DNA of 23,017 nt from Coriobacteriaceae bacterium. GTDB lineage: Bacteria > Actinomycetota > Coriobacteriia > Coriobacteriales > Eggerthellaceae. This document shows positions 14,295-21,648 of the stretch, in pieces; position 1 is the first letter of the stretch; each line of letters begins with the position of its first letter. The notes beneath the pieces are model-generated. The model did not search any database. It had not been told where the DNA came from and saw only the letters and a list, made by a program, of their open reading frames with translations. The translations under genes were made by a program, and so were the position numbers. The stretch lies in contig SUUF01000014.1 in assembly GCA_015062635.1 (NCBI GenBank), positions 4,674-27,690 of the forward strand, written 5' to 3'.

Positions 14295-14331
14295 GTGAAT
14301 CGAGGAAACGAGCATTTGAAAGTTGGCATTC

Positions 14332-14649
14332 ATGGAAAACGTTTCGCGGGCATGCCCGCATTGCGCGAAGCAGAAGAACACGCCCCGCAGCGACGAGATG
14401 CAAGCCGATTTGCAAAAGCGGCTGAACCGTGCCGTCGGCCAGCTCAACGGCATCAAGCAGATGATCGACGACAACCGTTATTGCGGCGACGTCCTCATCC
14501 AGCTATCCGCGACACGCAGCGCCATACAGAGCATCGAGCGCATTGTGTTGCAAAATCACCTGGAGACATGCGTGGTGGAGGAAATCCGCGCGGGCAACGA
14601 CGAGATTGTCGACGAGGCCATGGACCTCATCCGAAGGGTGGCGAAGTAA
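14332..14649 (+). CDS. csoR: CsoR-family copper-sensing transcriptional repressor
   Basis: This 105-residue all-helical DUF156-type regulator carries the Cu(I) ligand triad in the standard order: Cys in DNRYCGDVL, His in QNHLETC and Cys four residues later. RLNRAVGQLNGIKQMI is the conserved helix-1 block. CsoR tetramers bind G/C-tract operators and release them on Cu(I) binding. An extra N-terminal CPHC motif (RACPHCAKQ) precedes the core and might add a metal or redox site. The ATG at 14332 is preferred, with GAAAG 9 bases upstream; a TTG at 14323 is also possible. copA begins one base after this stop, so both are co-transcribed from the promoter at 14266-14294. Confidence 0.92.
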   Translation: MENVSRACPHCAKQKNTPRSDEMQADLQKRLNRAVGQLNGIKQMIDDNRYCGDVLIQLSATRSAIQSIERIVLQNHLETCVVEEIRAGNDEIVDEAMDLIRRVAK

Positions 14650-14650
14650 C

Positions 14651-17272
14651 GTGGCCGCCTCTGCGAAATGCGCCTTCGACGTGACGGGCATGACGTGCGC
14701 GGCATGTTCAGCACGCGTGACCAAGGCCGCCCAGGGTGTGCCCGGTGTGGAAGAGGCCGTGGTGAACTTGCTGAAGAACAGCATGGAACTGCGCTACGAC
14801 GGGAATCCCGCCACGCTTGGCGCGGTTTCGGCTGCCGTGGAGAAGGCTGGTTACGGAGCCACGCCGCGCCCGGTCGCCGGGGAGGATGCCGGCCCCGCAG
14901 CCGCACGCTCGATGCCGCGCATATCAGACGCGGCCAAGAAGGCCGCCGACGAGATCCGCCGCCGGCTCATCATCTCCGCGGTGTTCACCGTCCCGTTGTT
15001 CTACCTCAGCATGGGGCATATGCTGGGCTGGCCGCTGCCGGCGTTTTTCCTGGGCCATCAGAACATGATGGTCGTCGCGCTCGCCGAGCTGCTTCTGCTC
15101 GCGCCGGTTGTTTTCGCGAATTTCCGCTATTTCCGCGTGGGATTCTCCACGCTGCTGCATGGTGCGCCGAATATGGATTCGCTCGTGGCATTGGGAGCCA
15201 CCGCCTCAACCGTTTACGGCATCGCCGCGATGTTCCGCATGGCGGCGGCGATGGGCGCCGGCGACCTCGAGCTCGCCCACGCGGCGTTCATGGACCTGTA
15301 CTTCGAGGGCGCGGGCATGATCCTCACGCTTATCACGCTGGGCAAGTGGTTCGAGGCCCGTGCGAAGGGCAAGACCACCGGCGCGCTCGAGAGCCTCATG
15401 GACCTCGCGCCGAAGACCGCGACCGTCCTGCGCGACGGCGCGGAGGTCGAGGTTCCCGTGGAGCAGGTGCGCGTGGGCGCGATTCTCGTGGTGAAGGCCG
15501 GCGAGTCGGTGCCCGTGGACGGCGTGCTCGTGGAGGGCGCGGGCTCCGTCGACGAATCGCTGCTGACCGGCGAGAGCCTGCCGGTGGACAAGGCGCCCGG
15601 CGATGCGGTCACCGGCGGGTCGGTGAACCGGTCGGGATGGTTCACGATGGAGGCGACTGCGGTTGGCGCCGACACGGCGCTCGCACGCATCGTGCAGCTG
15701 GTGGACGATGCGACGAGCACGAAGGCGCCCATCGAGCGCAAGGCCGATGCCATCAGCGCCGTGTTCGTGCCCGTGGTCATCGGCATCGCCGTGGCGGTGT
15801 TCGCGATTTGGCTTGCCCTGGGCGCGGGCATCTCGACGGCGCTCACCCATGCCATTTCCGTGCTGGTCATTTCCTGCCCCTGCGCGTTGGGCCTGGCCAC
15901 GCCCACAGCCATCATGGTGGGCACCGGGCGTGGCGCCAAACAGGGCATCCTCATCAAGAGCGCCGAGGCGCTTGAGACCGCGCACGAGACGAAAACCGTC
16001 GTGCTCGATAAGACCGGCACGCTGACCGAAGGTGCGCTACGGGTCACCGATGTCGTCGTTGCCGTTGCGCCGGGCGTGGACGTCGAAGAGGCTGAAACGC
16101 TGCTTGCGGGCGTTGCCGGTGCGTTGGAATCCAAGTCTGAGCATCCATTGGCGATGGCCGTCGTTTCATGGGCGGCGCCGGATCTGGCTTGCTGGAACGT
16201 TTCCGCATTCGAAACGTTGCCGGGACGCGGCGTGGCTGGGCGCGTGAACGGAAGGACGTGCTTGGCGGGCAACCAGGTGCTGATGGATGAGAATCGCGTT
16301 CCCGTCGGGGAACTGGTCGATGCGGCCGAACAGCTGGCGCAGGAAGGGAAGACGCCGCTTTTCCTCGCATGCGACGGGGCGCCGCTGGGCATCGTGGCCT
16401 GCGCCGACACCGTGAAAGCGACGAGCAGGCAGGCGATAGACGAGTTGCGTTCCATGGGCGTGCGCACGGTTATGCTCACGGGCGATAATGCGCGCACTGC
16501 GGCGGCCATTCAGTCGCAAGTGGGGGTGGACGAGGTCGTCGCCGAGGTCTTGCCCGAAGGCAAAGAGCAGCACATCCGTGCATTCCAGGCGGCTGGCAAG
16601 ACCGCGATGGTGGGCGATGGCGTGAACGATGCGCCAGCCCTCGCGCGGGCCGACACCGGTATCGCAATCGGCGCGGGCACCGATATCGCGATCGAGAGCG
16701 CCGACATCGTGCTCATGCGCAACGATGTGCAGGATGTTGCTGCCGCGCTCGACCTCTCGCGCGCAACCATGCGCACCATCAAGCAGAACCTCTTCTGGGC
16801 GTTGTTCTACAACGTCATCTGCATTCCCGTCGCCGCTGGCATTCTGGTGCCGGTGGGCATCTCGCTCAACCCGATGATCGCTGCCGCGTGCATGAGCTTC
16901 TCGAGCGTGTGTGTGGTGACGAACGCATTGCGCCTGCGCACGTGGAAGCCGTCGTTCGCCGTGAAGGCGCAAAACCCGAGCGGGGCCGATAACGGGCTGG
17001 CAAGCGAAACCGTTACCCATGCGGTGGTCGAAGTGGCCGCCGCCGAGAAGAAGGAGGAACCAACCATGGAGAAGACCATCGACGTCACCGGCATGATGTG
17101 CCAGCACTGCGTGCATCACGTGACCAAGGCCCTGGAGGGCATCGAGGGCGTGAGCAATGTCCGCGTGAGCCTAGACGACAACAACGCGGTGGTGGACGTG
17201 GCCGAAGGCGTTGCCGACGAGACCCTGGTCGCCGCCATCGTCGACGCCGGGTATGAGGCTCAAGTCCGATAG
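14651..17272 (+). CDS. copA: Cu(I)-translocating P1B-type ATPase CopA with C-terminal HMA domain
   Basis: This 873-residue pump starts at GTG 14651, one base after the csoR stop, with AGGGTGG upstream inside csoR. The N-terminal HMA domain has TGMTCAAC (C16, C19). Motifs in order: TGES (306-309), copper-type CPCALGLATP (CPC 409-411), phosphorylation site DKTGTLT (D453), HP (498-499), GDGVND (655-660), YN in helix 7 (720-721) and MSFSSV in helix 8. CPC, YN and MxxSS define the Cu(I) class. After the last helix a ~45-residue hydrophilic linker, rich in Ala, Glu and Lys, leads to a second HMA domain (806-873) with GMMCQHC (C817, C820). That domain is preceded by its own Shine-Dalgarno and ATG. 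Role: export of Cu(I) from the cytosol. Confidence 0.95.
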   Translation: MAASAKCAFDVTGMTCAACSARVTKAAQGVPGVEEAVVNLLKNSMELRYDGNPATLGAVSAAVEKAGYGATPRPVAGEDAGPAAARSMPRISDAAKKAADEIRRRLIISAVFTVPLFYLSMGHMLGWPLPAFFLGHQNMMVVALAELLLLAPVVFANFRYFRVGFSTLLHGAPNMDSLVALGATASTVYGIAAMFRMAAAMGAGDLELAHAAFMDLYFEGAGMILTLITLGKWFEARAKGKTTGALESLMDLAPKTATVLRDGAEVEVPVEQVRVGAILVVKAGESVPVDGVLVEGAGSVDESLLTGESLPVDKAPGDAVTGGSVNRSGWFTMEATAVGADTALARIVQLVDDATSTKAPIERKADAISAVFVPVVIGIAVAVFAIWLALGAGISTALTHAISVLVISCPCALGLATPTAIMVGTGRGAKQGILIKSAEALETAHETKTVVLDKTGTLTEGALRVTDVVVAVAPGVDVEEAETLLAGVAGALESKSEHPLAMAVVSWAAPDLACWNVSAFETLPGRGVAGRVNGRTCLAGNQVLMDENRVPVGELVDAAEQLAQEGKTPLFLACDGAPLGIVACADTVKATSRQAIDELRSMGVRTVMLTGDNARTAAAIQSQVGVDEVVAEVLPEGKEQHIRAFQAAGKTAMVGDGVNDAPALARADTGIAIGAGTDIAIESADIVLMRNDVQDVAAALDLSRATMRTIKQNLFWALFYNVICIPVAAGILVPVGISLNPMIAAACMSFSSVCVVTNALRLRTWKPSFAVKAQNPSGADNGLASETVTHAVVEVAAAEKKEEPTMEKTIDVTGMMCQHCVHHVTKALEGIEGVSNVRVSLDDNNAVVDVAEGVADETLVAAIVDAGYEAQVR
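17051..17057 (+). promoter_or_regulatory. Internal Shine-Dalgarno inside copA
   Basis: AAGGAGG within the copA coding frame (encoding part of the KKEEP linker) lies 8 bases before an in-frame ATG at 17066. Strength and spacing equal the best start signals in the window. Confidence 0.7.
17066..17272 (+). CDS. Possible internally initiated CopZ-like copper chaperone (nested in copA frame)
   Basis: Initiation at ATG 17066 would give a 68-residue free HMA protein, MEKTIDVTGMMCQHCVHHV onward, with C12 and C15 in the metal site. This is the length and motif placement of CopZ/Atx1-type Cu(I) chaperones, which hand copper to CopA and CsoR. It is in the same frame as copA and shares its stop codon, so the domain could exist both fused to the pump and free. 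Support is the perfect AAGGAGG at 17051-17057; no separate copZ gene is visible in the operon. That the site is actually used is inference. Confidence 0.55.
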   Translation: MEKTIDVTGMMCQHCVHHVTKALEGIEGVSNVRVSLDDNNAVVDVAEGVADETLVAAIVDAGYEAQVR

Positions 17273-17297
17273 CCCGGCCTTCCTCGTGTAGGCTGCG

Positions 17298-17330
17298 ACG
17301 GGGCAGAGGGCCTGACCTTCTGCCCCGTTT
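17298..17330 (+). terminator. Rho-independent terminator of the csoR-copA operon
   Basis: ACGGGGCAGAGGG (17298-17310) pairs with CCTTCTGCCCCGT (17316-17328), with one G-U pair and a 5-base loop. Further T residues follow (17329-17330). It begins 26 bases after the copA stop. Confidence 0.75.
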
Positions 17331-17409
17331 GGCGAACGGGCGCTATCTGATTATCGATTCATGGAATCTTTGACGGCCGCGGATATGCGGGCGCAAGTTC
17401 ACTCCAGCT

Positions 17410-17418
17410 TGCTATACT
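17410..17418 (+). promoter_or_regulatory. Extended -10 promoter of the receiver-ackA operon
   Basis: TGCTATACT is an extended -10 (TG, one base, TATACT at 17413-17418), 30 bases upstream of the ATG at 17449. No good -35 is visible. The short dyad TGCAA-CT-TTGCA (17421-17432) covers the expected transcription start. Confidence 0.55.
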
Positions 17419-17448
17419 GGTGCAACTTTGCATCAAAGGAGGATATCC

Positions 17449-17841
17449 ATGATTTTCGAGGCCATGCTTGCCGATGACGAGGCGCCCGCGCGCGTCGAAT
17501 TGCGGCATCAGCTGGAAGATACCGGCCGCGTGAAGGTCGTGGCGGAAGCCGTGAGCTTCCCCGAAACCGTTGCCAAGCTGCTCAAGGGCGGCATCGACGT
17601 GCTGTTCCTGGACTGGGATATCGCCGACCCCTCTTCGACGCTATTGCGCGATGCGCTGCCGAAGCTCGACCATGTGCCGATGCTCGTGCTAATGAGCGCC
17701 TATTCCGATTACCAGCCCGAGGCATTCGGCATCAAGCCGCTGTTCTACCTGCCCAAGCCGACCGACAAGGCCGACCTGGACAAGTGCATCGCCGCCATCG
17801 AGAAGCGCCATTTGGAGCTGCTCGAGAGGAGGGCGCTGTAA
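17449..17841 (+). CDS. Stand-alone response-regulator receiver domain protein
   Basis: This 130-residue protein consists only of a CheY-like receiver: acidic pocket D9-D10, phospho-acceptor D55 in LFLDWDI, switch residue S83 in LMSAYSDY and K103 in YLPKPTD. The AYSDYQPEAFGIKPLFYLPKP block resembles receivers of the LytTR/AlgR group, but no DNA-binding output domain follows. Start ATG 17449 lies 6 bases after AAGGAGG (17436-17442). The stop codon abuts the ackA ATG with no gap, and the ackA Shine-Dalgarno lies inside this gene, so the two are translationally coupled. No histidine kinase is in the window. Acetyl phosphate, the substrate or product of AckA, can phosphorylate receivers, which makes the pairing suggestive; the partner is unknown. 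Confidence 0.88.
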   Translation: MIFEAMLADDEAPARVELRHQLEDTGRVKVVAEAVSFPETVAKLLKGGIDVLFLDWDIADPSSTLLRDALPKLDHVPMLVLMSAYSDYQPEAFGIKPLFYLPKPTDKADLDKCIAAIEKRHLELLERRAL

Positions 17842-19101
17842 ATGAAGATCCTCGTGTTCAATGCGGGCAGCAGCTCGCTGAAATTCAAGCTCTTCGAGGC
17901 CGAGGAAGTGGTGCCCGCGCTTGGCGAGCGCCTGCTTCCCGAGGGGAAGTCGCTACTGAAGGGCATGGTCGAGAACATCGGCACCGAGAACGCGCACCTC
18001 ATTGCGAGCAGCTTCCAAGAACAGAGCTTCCGCACCGTCGAAGCGCATAACATGCGCGATGCCCTCGATCTCGTGCTGCGCTTGCTGCTCGACGACGCCA
18101 TCGGGCCCATCAGCAGCCTCGGCGAGGTGGATGCCGTGGGACATCGAATCGCGCATGGCGGCGACATGTACAGCAGCTCGGTGCGCGTTGACAAGAAGGC
18201 CATCGACGTCATCAGGAAGTACTCCGACCTCGCGCCGCTGCATAACCCCTTTGCGCTGCAGGTCATCGAGCGCTGCCGCGAGCTGTTTCCGAATGCCTTG
18301 CAGGTGGCGGCGTTCGACACCGCATTCCATCAGACCATGCCGCGCCGCACGTACATTTATCCCATCCCGTACCGGTATTACGAGAAGTACGGCATTCGCA
18401 AGTTCGGCTTCCACGGCATCTCGCATAAGTATGTGAGCCGTCGCGCAGCCGACTTCCTCGGCGAAGACCTGCGCAGCTTGAAGATGATCACCTGCCATCT
18501 GGGCGCCGGTGCGAGCATTTGCGCCATCGACCATGGCTACAGCATGGACACCTCGATGGGTTACACGCCGCTTGACGGCCTGATGATGGGCACGCGTTCG
18601 GGTTCGGTCGACCCCGCCATCATCACGGCGATCATGGAGAAGGAGGGTTTGACCCCCGCGCAGATGGACCGCATCCTGAACAAGGAATCGGGCTTCTACG
18701 GCGTGTCGGGCACTTCGAGCGACCTGCGCGACCTGAAAGAGGTCATCCGCTATGGCGATGCCCAGGCCGAGCTCGCCTACGACATCTTCCTCACGTCGAT
18801 CCGCCGCCTGGTGGGCGCCTACGCGTTCGAGCTGGCCGGCGTCGACTGCATCGTATGCACGGCCGGCGTGGGTGAAAACGACGCCTATGCCCGCCGCCTC
18901 ATCTTCCGCGGTCTCGAGCATTTCGGCATCGAGATCGACGAAGACCGCAACATGGTGGAAGGCAAGGGCGAGCGTATCATCTCGACCGACCGCGCCAAGG
19001 TGAAGGTGCTCGTCATCCCCACCGACGAGGAGGCTGAAATCGCCCGCGACACGTGGCTCATCTCGGCGGGCGTCGACCTGAGCGACCCGTGGGCGTACTA
19101 G
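17842..19101 (+). CDS. ackA: Acetate kinase
   Basis: This 419-residue protein has the complete ASKHA acetate kinase signature. N7 lies in NAGSSSLKFKLF, R102 in GHRIAHGG, D159 in FDTAFHQTMP, H191 in GFHGISHKYV and R252 in MGTRSGSVDPA. These correspond to the active-site residues of the Methanosarcina enzyme with a constant offset of 11. It interconverts acetyl phosphate plus ADP with acetate plus ATP, the last step of fermentative acetate formation. AGGAGG (17827-17832) lies 9 bases before the ATG, inside the receiver gene. The usual partner pta is not adjacent. Two hairpins follow the stop. Confidence 0.97.
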   Translation: MKILVFNAGSSSLKFKLFEAEEVVPALGERLLPEGKSLLKGMVENIGTENAHLIASSFQEQSFRTVEAHNMRDALDLVLRLLLDDAIGPISSLGEVDAVGHRIAHGGDMYSSSVRVDKKAIDVIRKYSDLAPLHNPFALQVIERCRELFPNALQVAAFDTAFHQTMPRRTYIYPIPYRYYEKYGIRKFGFHGISHKYVSRRAADFLGEDLRSLKMITCHLGAGASICAIDHGYSMDTSMGYTPLDGLMMGTRSGSVDPAIITAIMEKEGLTPAQMDRILNKESGFYGVSGTSSDLRDLKEVIRYGDAQAELAYDIFLTSIRRLVGAYAFELAGVDCIVCTAGVGENDAYARRLIFRGLEHFGIEIDEDRNMVEGKGERIISTDRAKVKVLVIPTDEEAEIARDTWLISAGVDLSDPWAY

Positions 19102-19107
19102 GCGCAT

Positions 19108-19124
19108 CGGGGCGAAGCGCCCCG
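19108..19124 (+). terminator. Short hairpin just after ackA
   Basis: CGGGGCG-AAG-CGCCCCG has 7-bp perfect arms, starting 7 bases after the stop. No U-tract follows. It may protect the mRNA 3' end or assist the larger hairpin downstream. Confidence 0.4.
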
Positions 19125-19157
19125 TGGCCAGTCACCCGCGCATGAGCCGGTAAAGCG

Positions 19158-19196
19158 AATGCCCCGCATCCTCGAGTTGAGGATGCGGGGCATTTT
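19158..19196 (+). terminator. Terminator between convergent ackA and the SixA-CHAD gene
   Basis: A perfect 16-bp inverted repeat (AATGCCCCGCATCCTC / GAGGATGCGGGGCATT, 19158-19173 and 19179-19194) has a 5-base loop and is followed by TTC on the plus strand. Its position between convergent genes, 18 bases from the opposing stop codon, lets it serve both strands. Confidence 0.8.
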
Positions 19197-19213
19197 CATG
19201 GTCAAATGCGACG

Positions 19214-20347
19214 CTACAGCGCGTAATCGTCGGGGTCCGTGTCCTTCACGAACATGTCGCCGAGCGTCTGCGCCAGGTACTCGAGGCGCGCCTCCTGCTT
19301 CTCGAGCTTTCGGGCCGCCTCGCCCGAGCGTTGCTCGTCGGGCAGCGCGTCGAACTTCTCGCGGGCGTCCTTCAGGTCGCGCTTCATCTTCTTGAAGCGG
19401 CGGCGCAGCTCGGAGCGCTCGACGCCCTCGGCCTCGATGGACGCTTTCCATTTCGGCGCACGCAGCATCTGGTTCACGTCGTGGAGGGCCTTTTGCCGCG
19501 CGGGTGCTTGCAGTTTCGCGAGGATGCGGTTGCGCTCGGCTTCCATGACGCGCAGGCGGTCGTACATGCGCTGCGCTTCCGGCGTGACGAAGGGGATGGT
19601 GCTCCACTGCTCGGCCGTCCGGCTCGGGATGGCAAGCTTGCGCAGGTCGGACGTATCGCGGTAGAACGAGCCGATGGTCTCGTGGGCAAGGTCGAAGGAC
19701 TTCTTCTTCATGTAGGGCTCGGCGAAGTCGAGCAGGGTCAGGCAGTTGCGAAGCGAGGCGCGCAGCTTATGCAGATGCTCGGGCTCCTTCGGCTCGTCGA
19801 AGAACGTCCAGGCATCGCCCGACGTTTGCCGTACTGCCGCCTGCAGGGCTTTCTCCATTTGCACGAGGGTTTCCCAGCGCGAGGAATCGGGACCTTGTAC
19901 GAACCATGCCAGCTCGGCCGACTGCATGTCGCCATTGGGGAAGGTGTAGCAGACCACCGAGCTCTTGTTCAGCTTCAGGTGATGCGGAGCCAGGCTATCG
20001 GCGAATTCCTCGAGGTAGGGGTTGTGCCCGACGAGGATGAGGTTTCCCTTTTCCTCGGTGAGGCTGCGGCGCAGGGCGTGCACCTCGTCGCTATAGAGGT
20101 TGGGGTTCTTCTCGATTTCGTTCAGGCCCAGGGCGCCGGCCACGATTTCAGCCGTCTGCCACGCGCGCAGCGCCGGGCTGCTCCAGATGCGCCATTCCTT
20201 CGGGTTCTCGACCAACGAGAGCGCGCGTGGAAGCGATGCTTTCGCGGAACGCACGCCGGCGGAAGTGAGTTGGCGCTGGTGGTCCTCGATTTCCGGAGAA
20301 CGCGGCTCGGTCTTTGCGTGCCGTACCAGAATGAGTGACTTTATCAT
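19214..20347 (-). CDS. SixA-type phosphohistidine phosphatase fused to a CHAD domain
   Basis: This 377-residue protein begins with a histidine-phosphatase fold. The nucleophile H10 lies in LILVRHAKT, an SSPALRAWQTAE block follows, and the second catalytic H108 lies in LILVGHNP. From about 175 to the end lies an Arg/Lys/His-rich all-helical region beginning LHKLRASLRNCLTLL, with His-x-x-Arg and further Arg spacing typical of CHAD domains, which bind inorganic polyphosphate. Charged coiled-coil-like helices continue to the C-terminus (RRRFKKMKRDLKDAREKF). SixA enzymes remove phosphate from histidines, including those of PTS-type carriers. ATG 20347 follows GGAAGGAA by 6-7 bases; the longer frame from 20455 lacks such a signal. 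The CHAD assignment is by motif only. Confidence 0.82.
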   Translation of the reverse strand: MIKSLILVRHAKTEPRSPEIEDHQRQLTSAGVRSAKASLPRALSLVENPKEWRIWSSPALRAWQTAEIVAGALGLNEIEKNPNLYSDEVHALRRSLTEEKGNLILVGHNPYLEEFADSLAPHHLKLNKSSVVCYTFPNGDMQSAELAWFVQGPDSSRWETLVQMEKALQAAVRQTSGDAWTFFDEPKEPEHLHKLRASLRNCLTLLDFAEPYMKKKSFDLAHETIGSFYRDTSDLRKLAIPSRTAEQWSTIPFVTPEAQRMYDRLRVMEAERNRILAKLQAPARQKALHDVNQMLRAPKWKASIEAEGVERSELRRRFKKMKRDLKDAREKFDALPDEQRSGEAARKLEKQEARLEYLAQTLGDMFVKDTDPDDYAL

Positions 20348-20674
20348 GGCGTTCCTTCCCAACCCTCGATGACTCTGTATAAACCGCCGTGAGAATCCAT
20401 GATACCCGACTGCCAACCAGTCGATTCGGTTGTTTCCGGAATGTTTTATTGGCAAATTCTATCGAGCGCGAGGCGCTTTCGATGGGCGGTCATGCTCCGT
20501 CGCGCCACCTGCCTAATTGGCCTTACATGGGCGGTGGTTCGTTACATGGGCCGTTTCGGCGTGGATATTTCAATTGTTCCCGCCCCGCTTCGAAACTGGT
20601 AGAATTCATCTGCTATGGCAGATTGATGAAAGAACGTCCACAGACACGTGGCTATCCGGGGAAAGGGTGGTGTC
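20348..20674. other. Intergenic region between divergent SixA-CHAD and corA genes
   Basis: These 327 bases hold no gene I can support. Short frames exist, but without family resemblance or start signals. Visible items are the extended -10 for corA at 20597-20605 and three copies of ATGGGCSGT (20482-20490, 20527-20535, 20546-20554). The last two belong to a direct repeat TTACATGGGC spaced 19 bases. A small RNA or a regulator binding region is possible but not demonstrable. Confidence 0.4.
20597..20605 (+). promoter_or_regulatory. Extended -10 promoter of corA
   Basis: TGGTAGAAT is an extended -10 (TG, one base, TAGAAT at 20600-20605), 69 bases upstream of the corA ATG. A TTGTTC at 20574-20579 is a possible -35, but the 20-base spacer is long. 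Confidence 0.45.
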
Positions 20675-21634
20675 ATGATCGAGTGCTTCCTCACAGATGC
20701 AGAAGGAACAACCCACCAGATACCCGAACCGCAGCCCGGTTGCTGGGTGAATGTCGTGGCTCCCACCGCTGACGAGCAGGCCATGCTGCACGACCAGCTC
20801 GGCGTCGTGCCGGAATTCCTGCGCAGCGCGCTCGACGATGAGGAGAGCAGCCACGTCGACTTCGACGATGACACGCGCCAGACGCTCGTGATCATCGACT
20901 GCCCGTTCGTCGAGGACGAACGCGAGGCCGAGGACCCCACGATGACGCAGTACGACACGCATCCGCTTGCGGTGCTCGTGTTGCCCGAAGAGGACATCAT
21001 CGTCACGCTGTCGCTGCGCGAGAACCCCACGGTGAAGGATTTCACGAGCCGCTACATCTTCCACATGAACACGCATCAGCGCATGCGCCTGCTGCTGGGC
21101 ATCTTCCTGCGCGTCGCGCAGCGGTACCTGCTGTACCTGCGCAACATCAACCGCCAGTTCATCAAGAACGAGAAAGCCCTACAGAAATCGCTTGCGAACG
21201 AGGACCTCATCAAGATGCTCGGCTTGGAGAAATCGCTCGTGTACTTCTCGACTTCCCTGAAGGCCGACGAGGCCACGCTCGTGCGCATCAACTCAGGCCG
21301 GTCGCTCAAGCTCTACGAGGACGACAAGGACCTCCTCGAAGACGTCTTCATCGAGATTCGCCAGGCCATCGAGATGTGCACCATTTACTCGAACATCTTG
21401 AACGGCACCATGGACACCTACGGCAACGTCATCGCGAACAACATGAACATCGTGATGCGAACGCTCACCATCGTCGCCATCGTGCTCGCGTTGCCCACCA
21501 TCGTGTTCAGCTTCTACGGCATGAACGTCGAGCAGCTGCCGTTCATCATGTCGCCGCTGTTCCCGCTCGCGCTTTCGGTGGTGGCCGTCGCCGTGGCCAT
21601 TTTCGTGATGCAGCGGATGAAACCGTTCAAATAA
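20675..21634 (+). CDS. corA: CorA-family divalent metal ion transporter
   Basis: This 319-residue protein has the CorA layout: an acidic soluble N-terminal domain, a long helical stalk (about 140-250), and two C-terminal membrane helices. The signature YGMN (GMN at 282-284) ends the first helix, followed by VEQLPF and the second helix ending in basic MQRMKPFK. CorA pentamers let Mg2+ (and in some members Co2+, Ni2+ or Zn2+) into the cell; the ion cannot be told from sequence. ATG 20675 follows GAAAGGGTGG by a few bases, preferred over an in-frame start at 20648. It is transcribed alone from an extended -10 promoter, divergent from the SixA-CHAD gene. Confidence 0.94.
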   Translation: MIECFLTDAEGTTHQIPEPQPGCWVNVVAPTADEQAMLHDQLGVVPEFLRSALDDEESSHVDFDDDTRQTLVIIDCPFVEDEREAEDPTMTQYDTHPLAVLVLPEEDIIVTLSLRENPTVKDFTSRYIFHMNTHQRMRLLLGIFLRVAQRYLLYLRNINRQFIKNEKALQKSLANEDLIKMLGLEKSLVYFSTSLKADEATLVRINSGRSLKLYEDDKDLLEDVFIEIRQAIEMCTIYSNILNGTMDTYGNVIANNMNIVMRTLTIVAIVLALPTIVFSFYGMNVEQLPFIMSPLFPLALSVVAVAVAIFVMQRMKPFK

Positions 21635-21648
21635 GCCCGGCCGGTCGG

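Noticed and set aside
14187..14684. Plus-strand frame of 165 codons covering the csoR promoter and csoR
   Set aside because: It runs through the CsoR operator and promoter and is out of frame with csoR, which has an intact family signature. The translation is Arg/His-rich with no family likeness.
14651..14900. Programmed frameshift after the N-terminal HMA domain of copA, as known in E. coli
   Set aside because: I saw no convincing slippery run followed by an early stop after the first HMA domain. The chaperone option here is the internal start near the 3' end.
20399..20602. Small plus-strand frame of 67 codons upstream of corA
   Set aside because: It has hydrophobic patches but no Shine-Dalgarno and no family likeness, and it ends just at the corA promoter candidate. 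There is too little support to call a gene.
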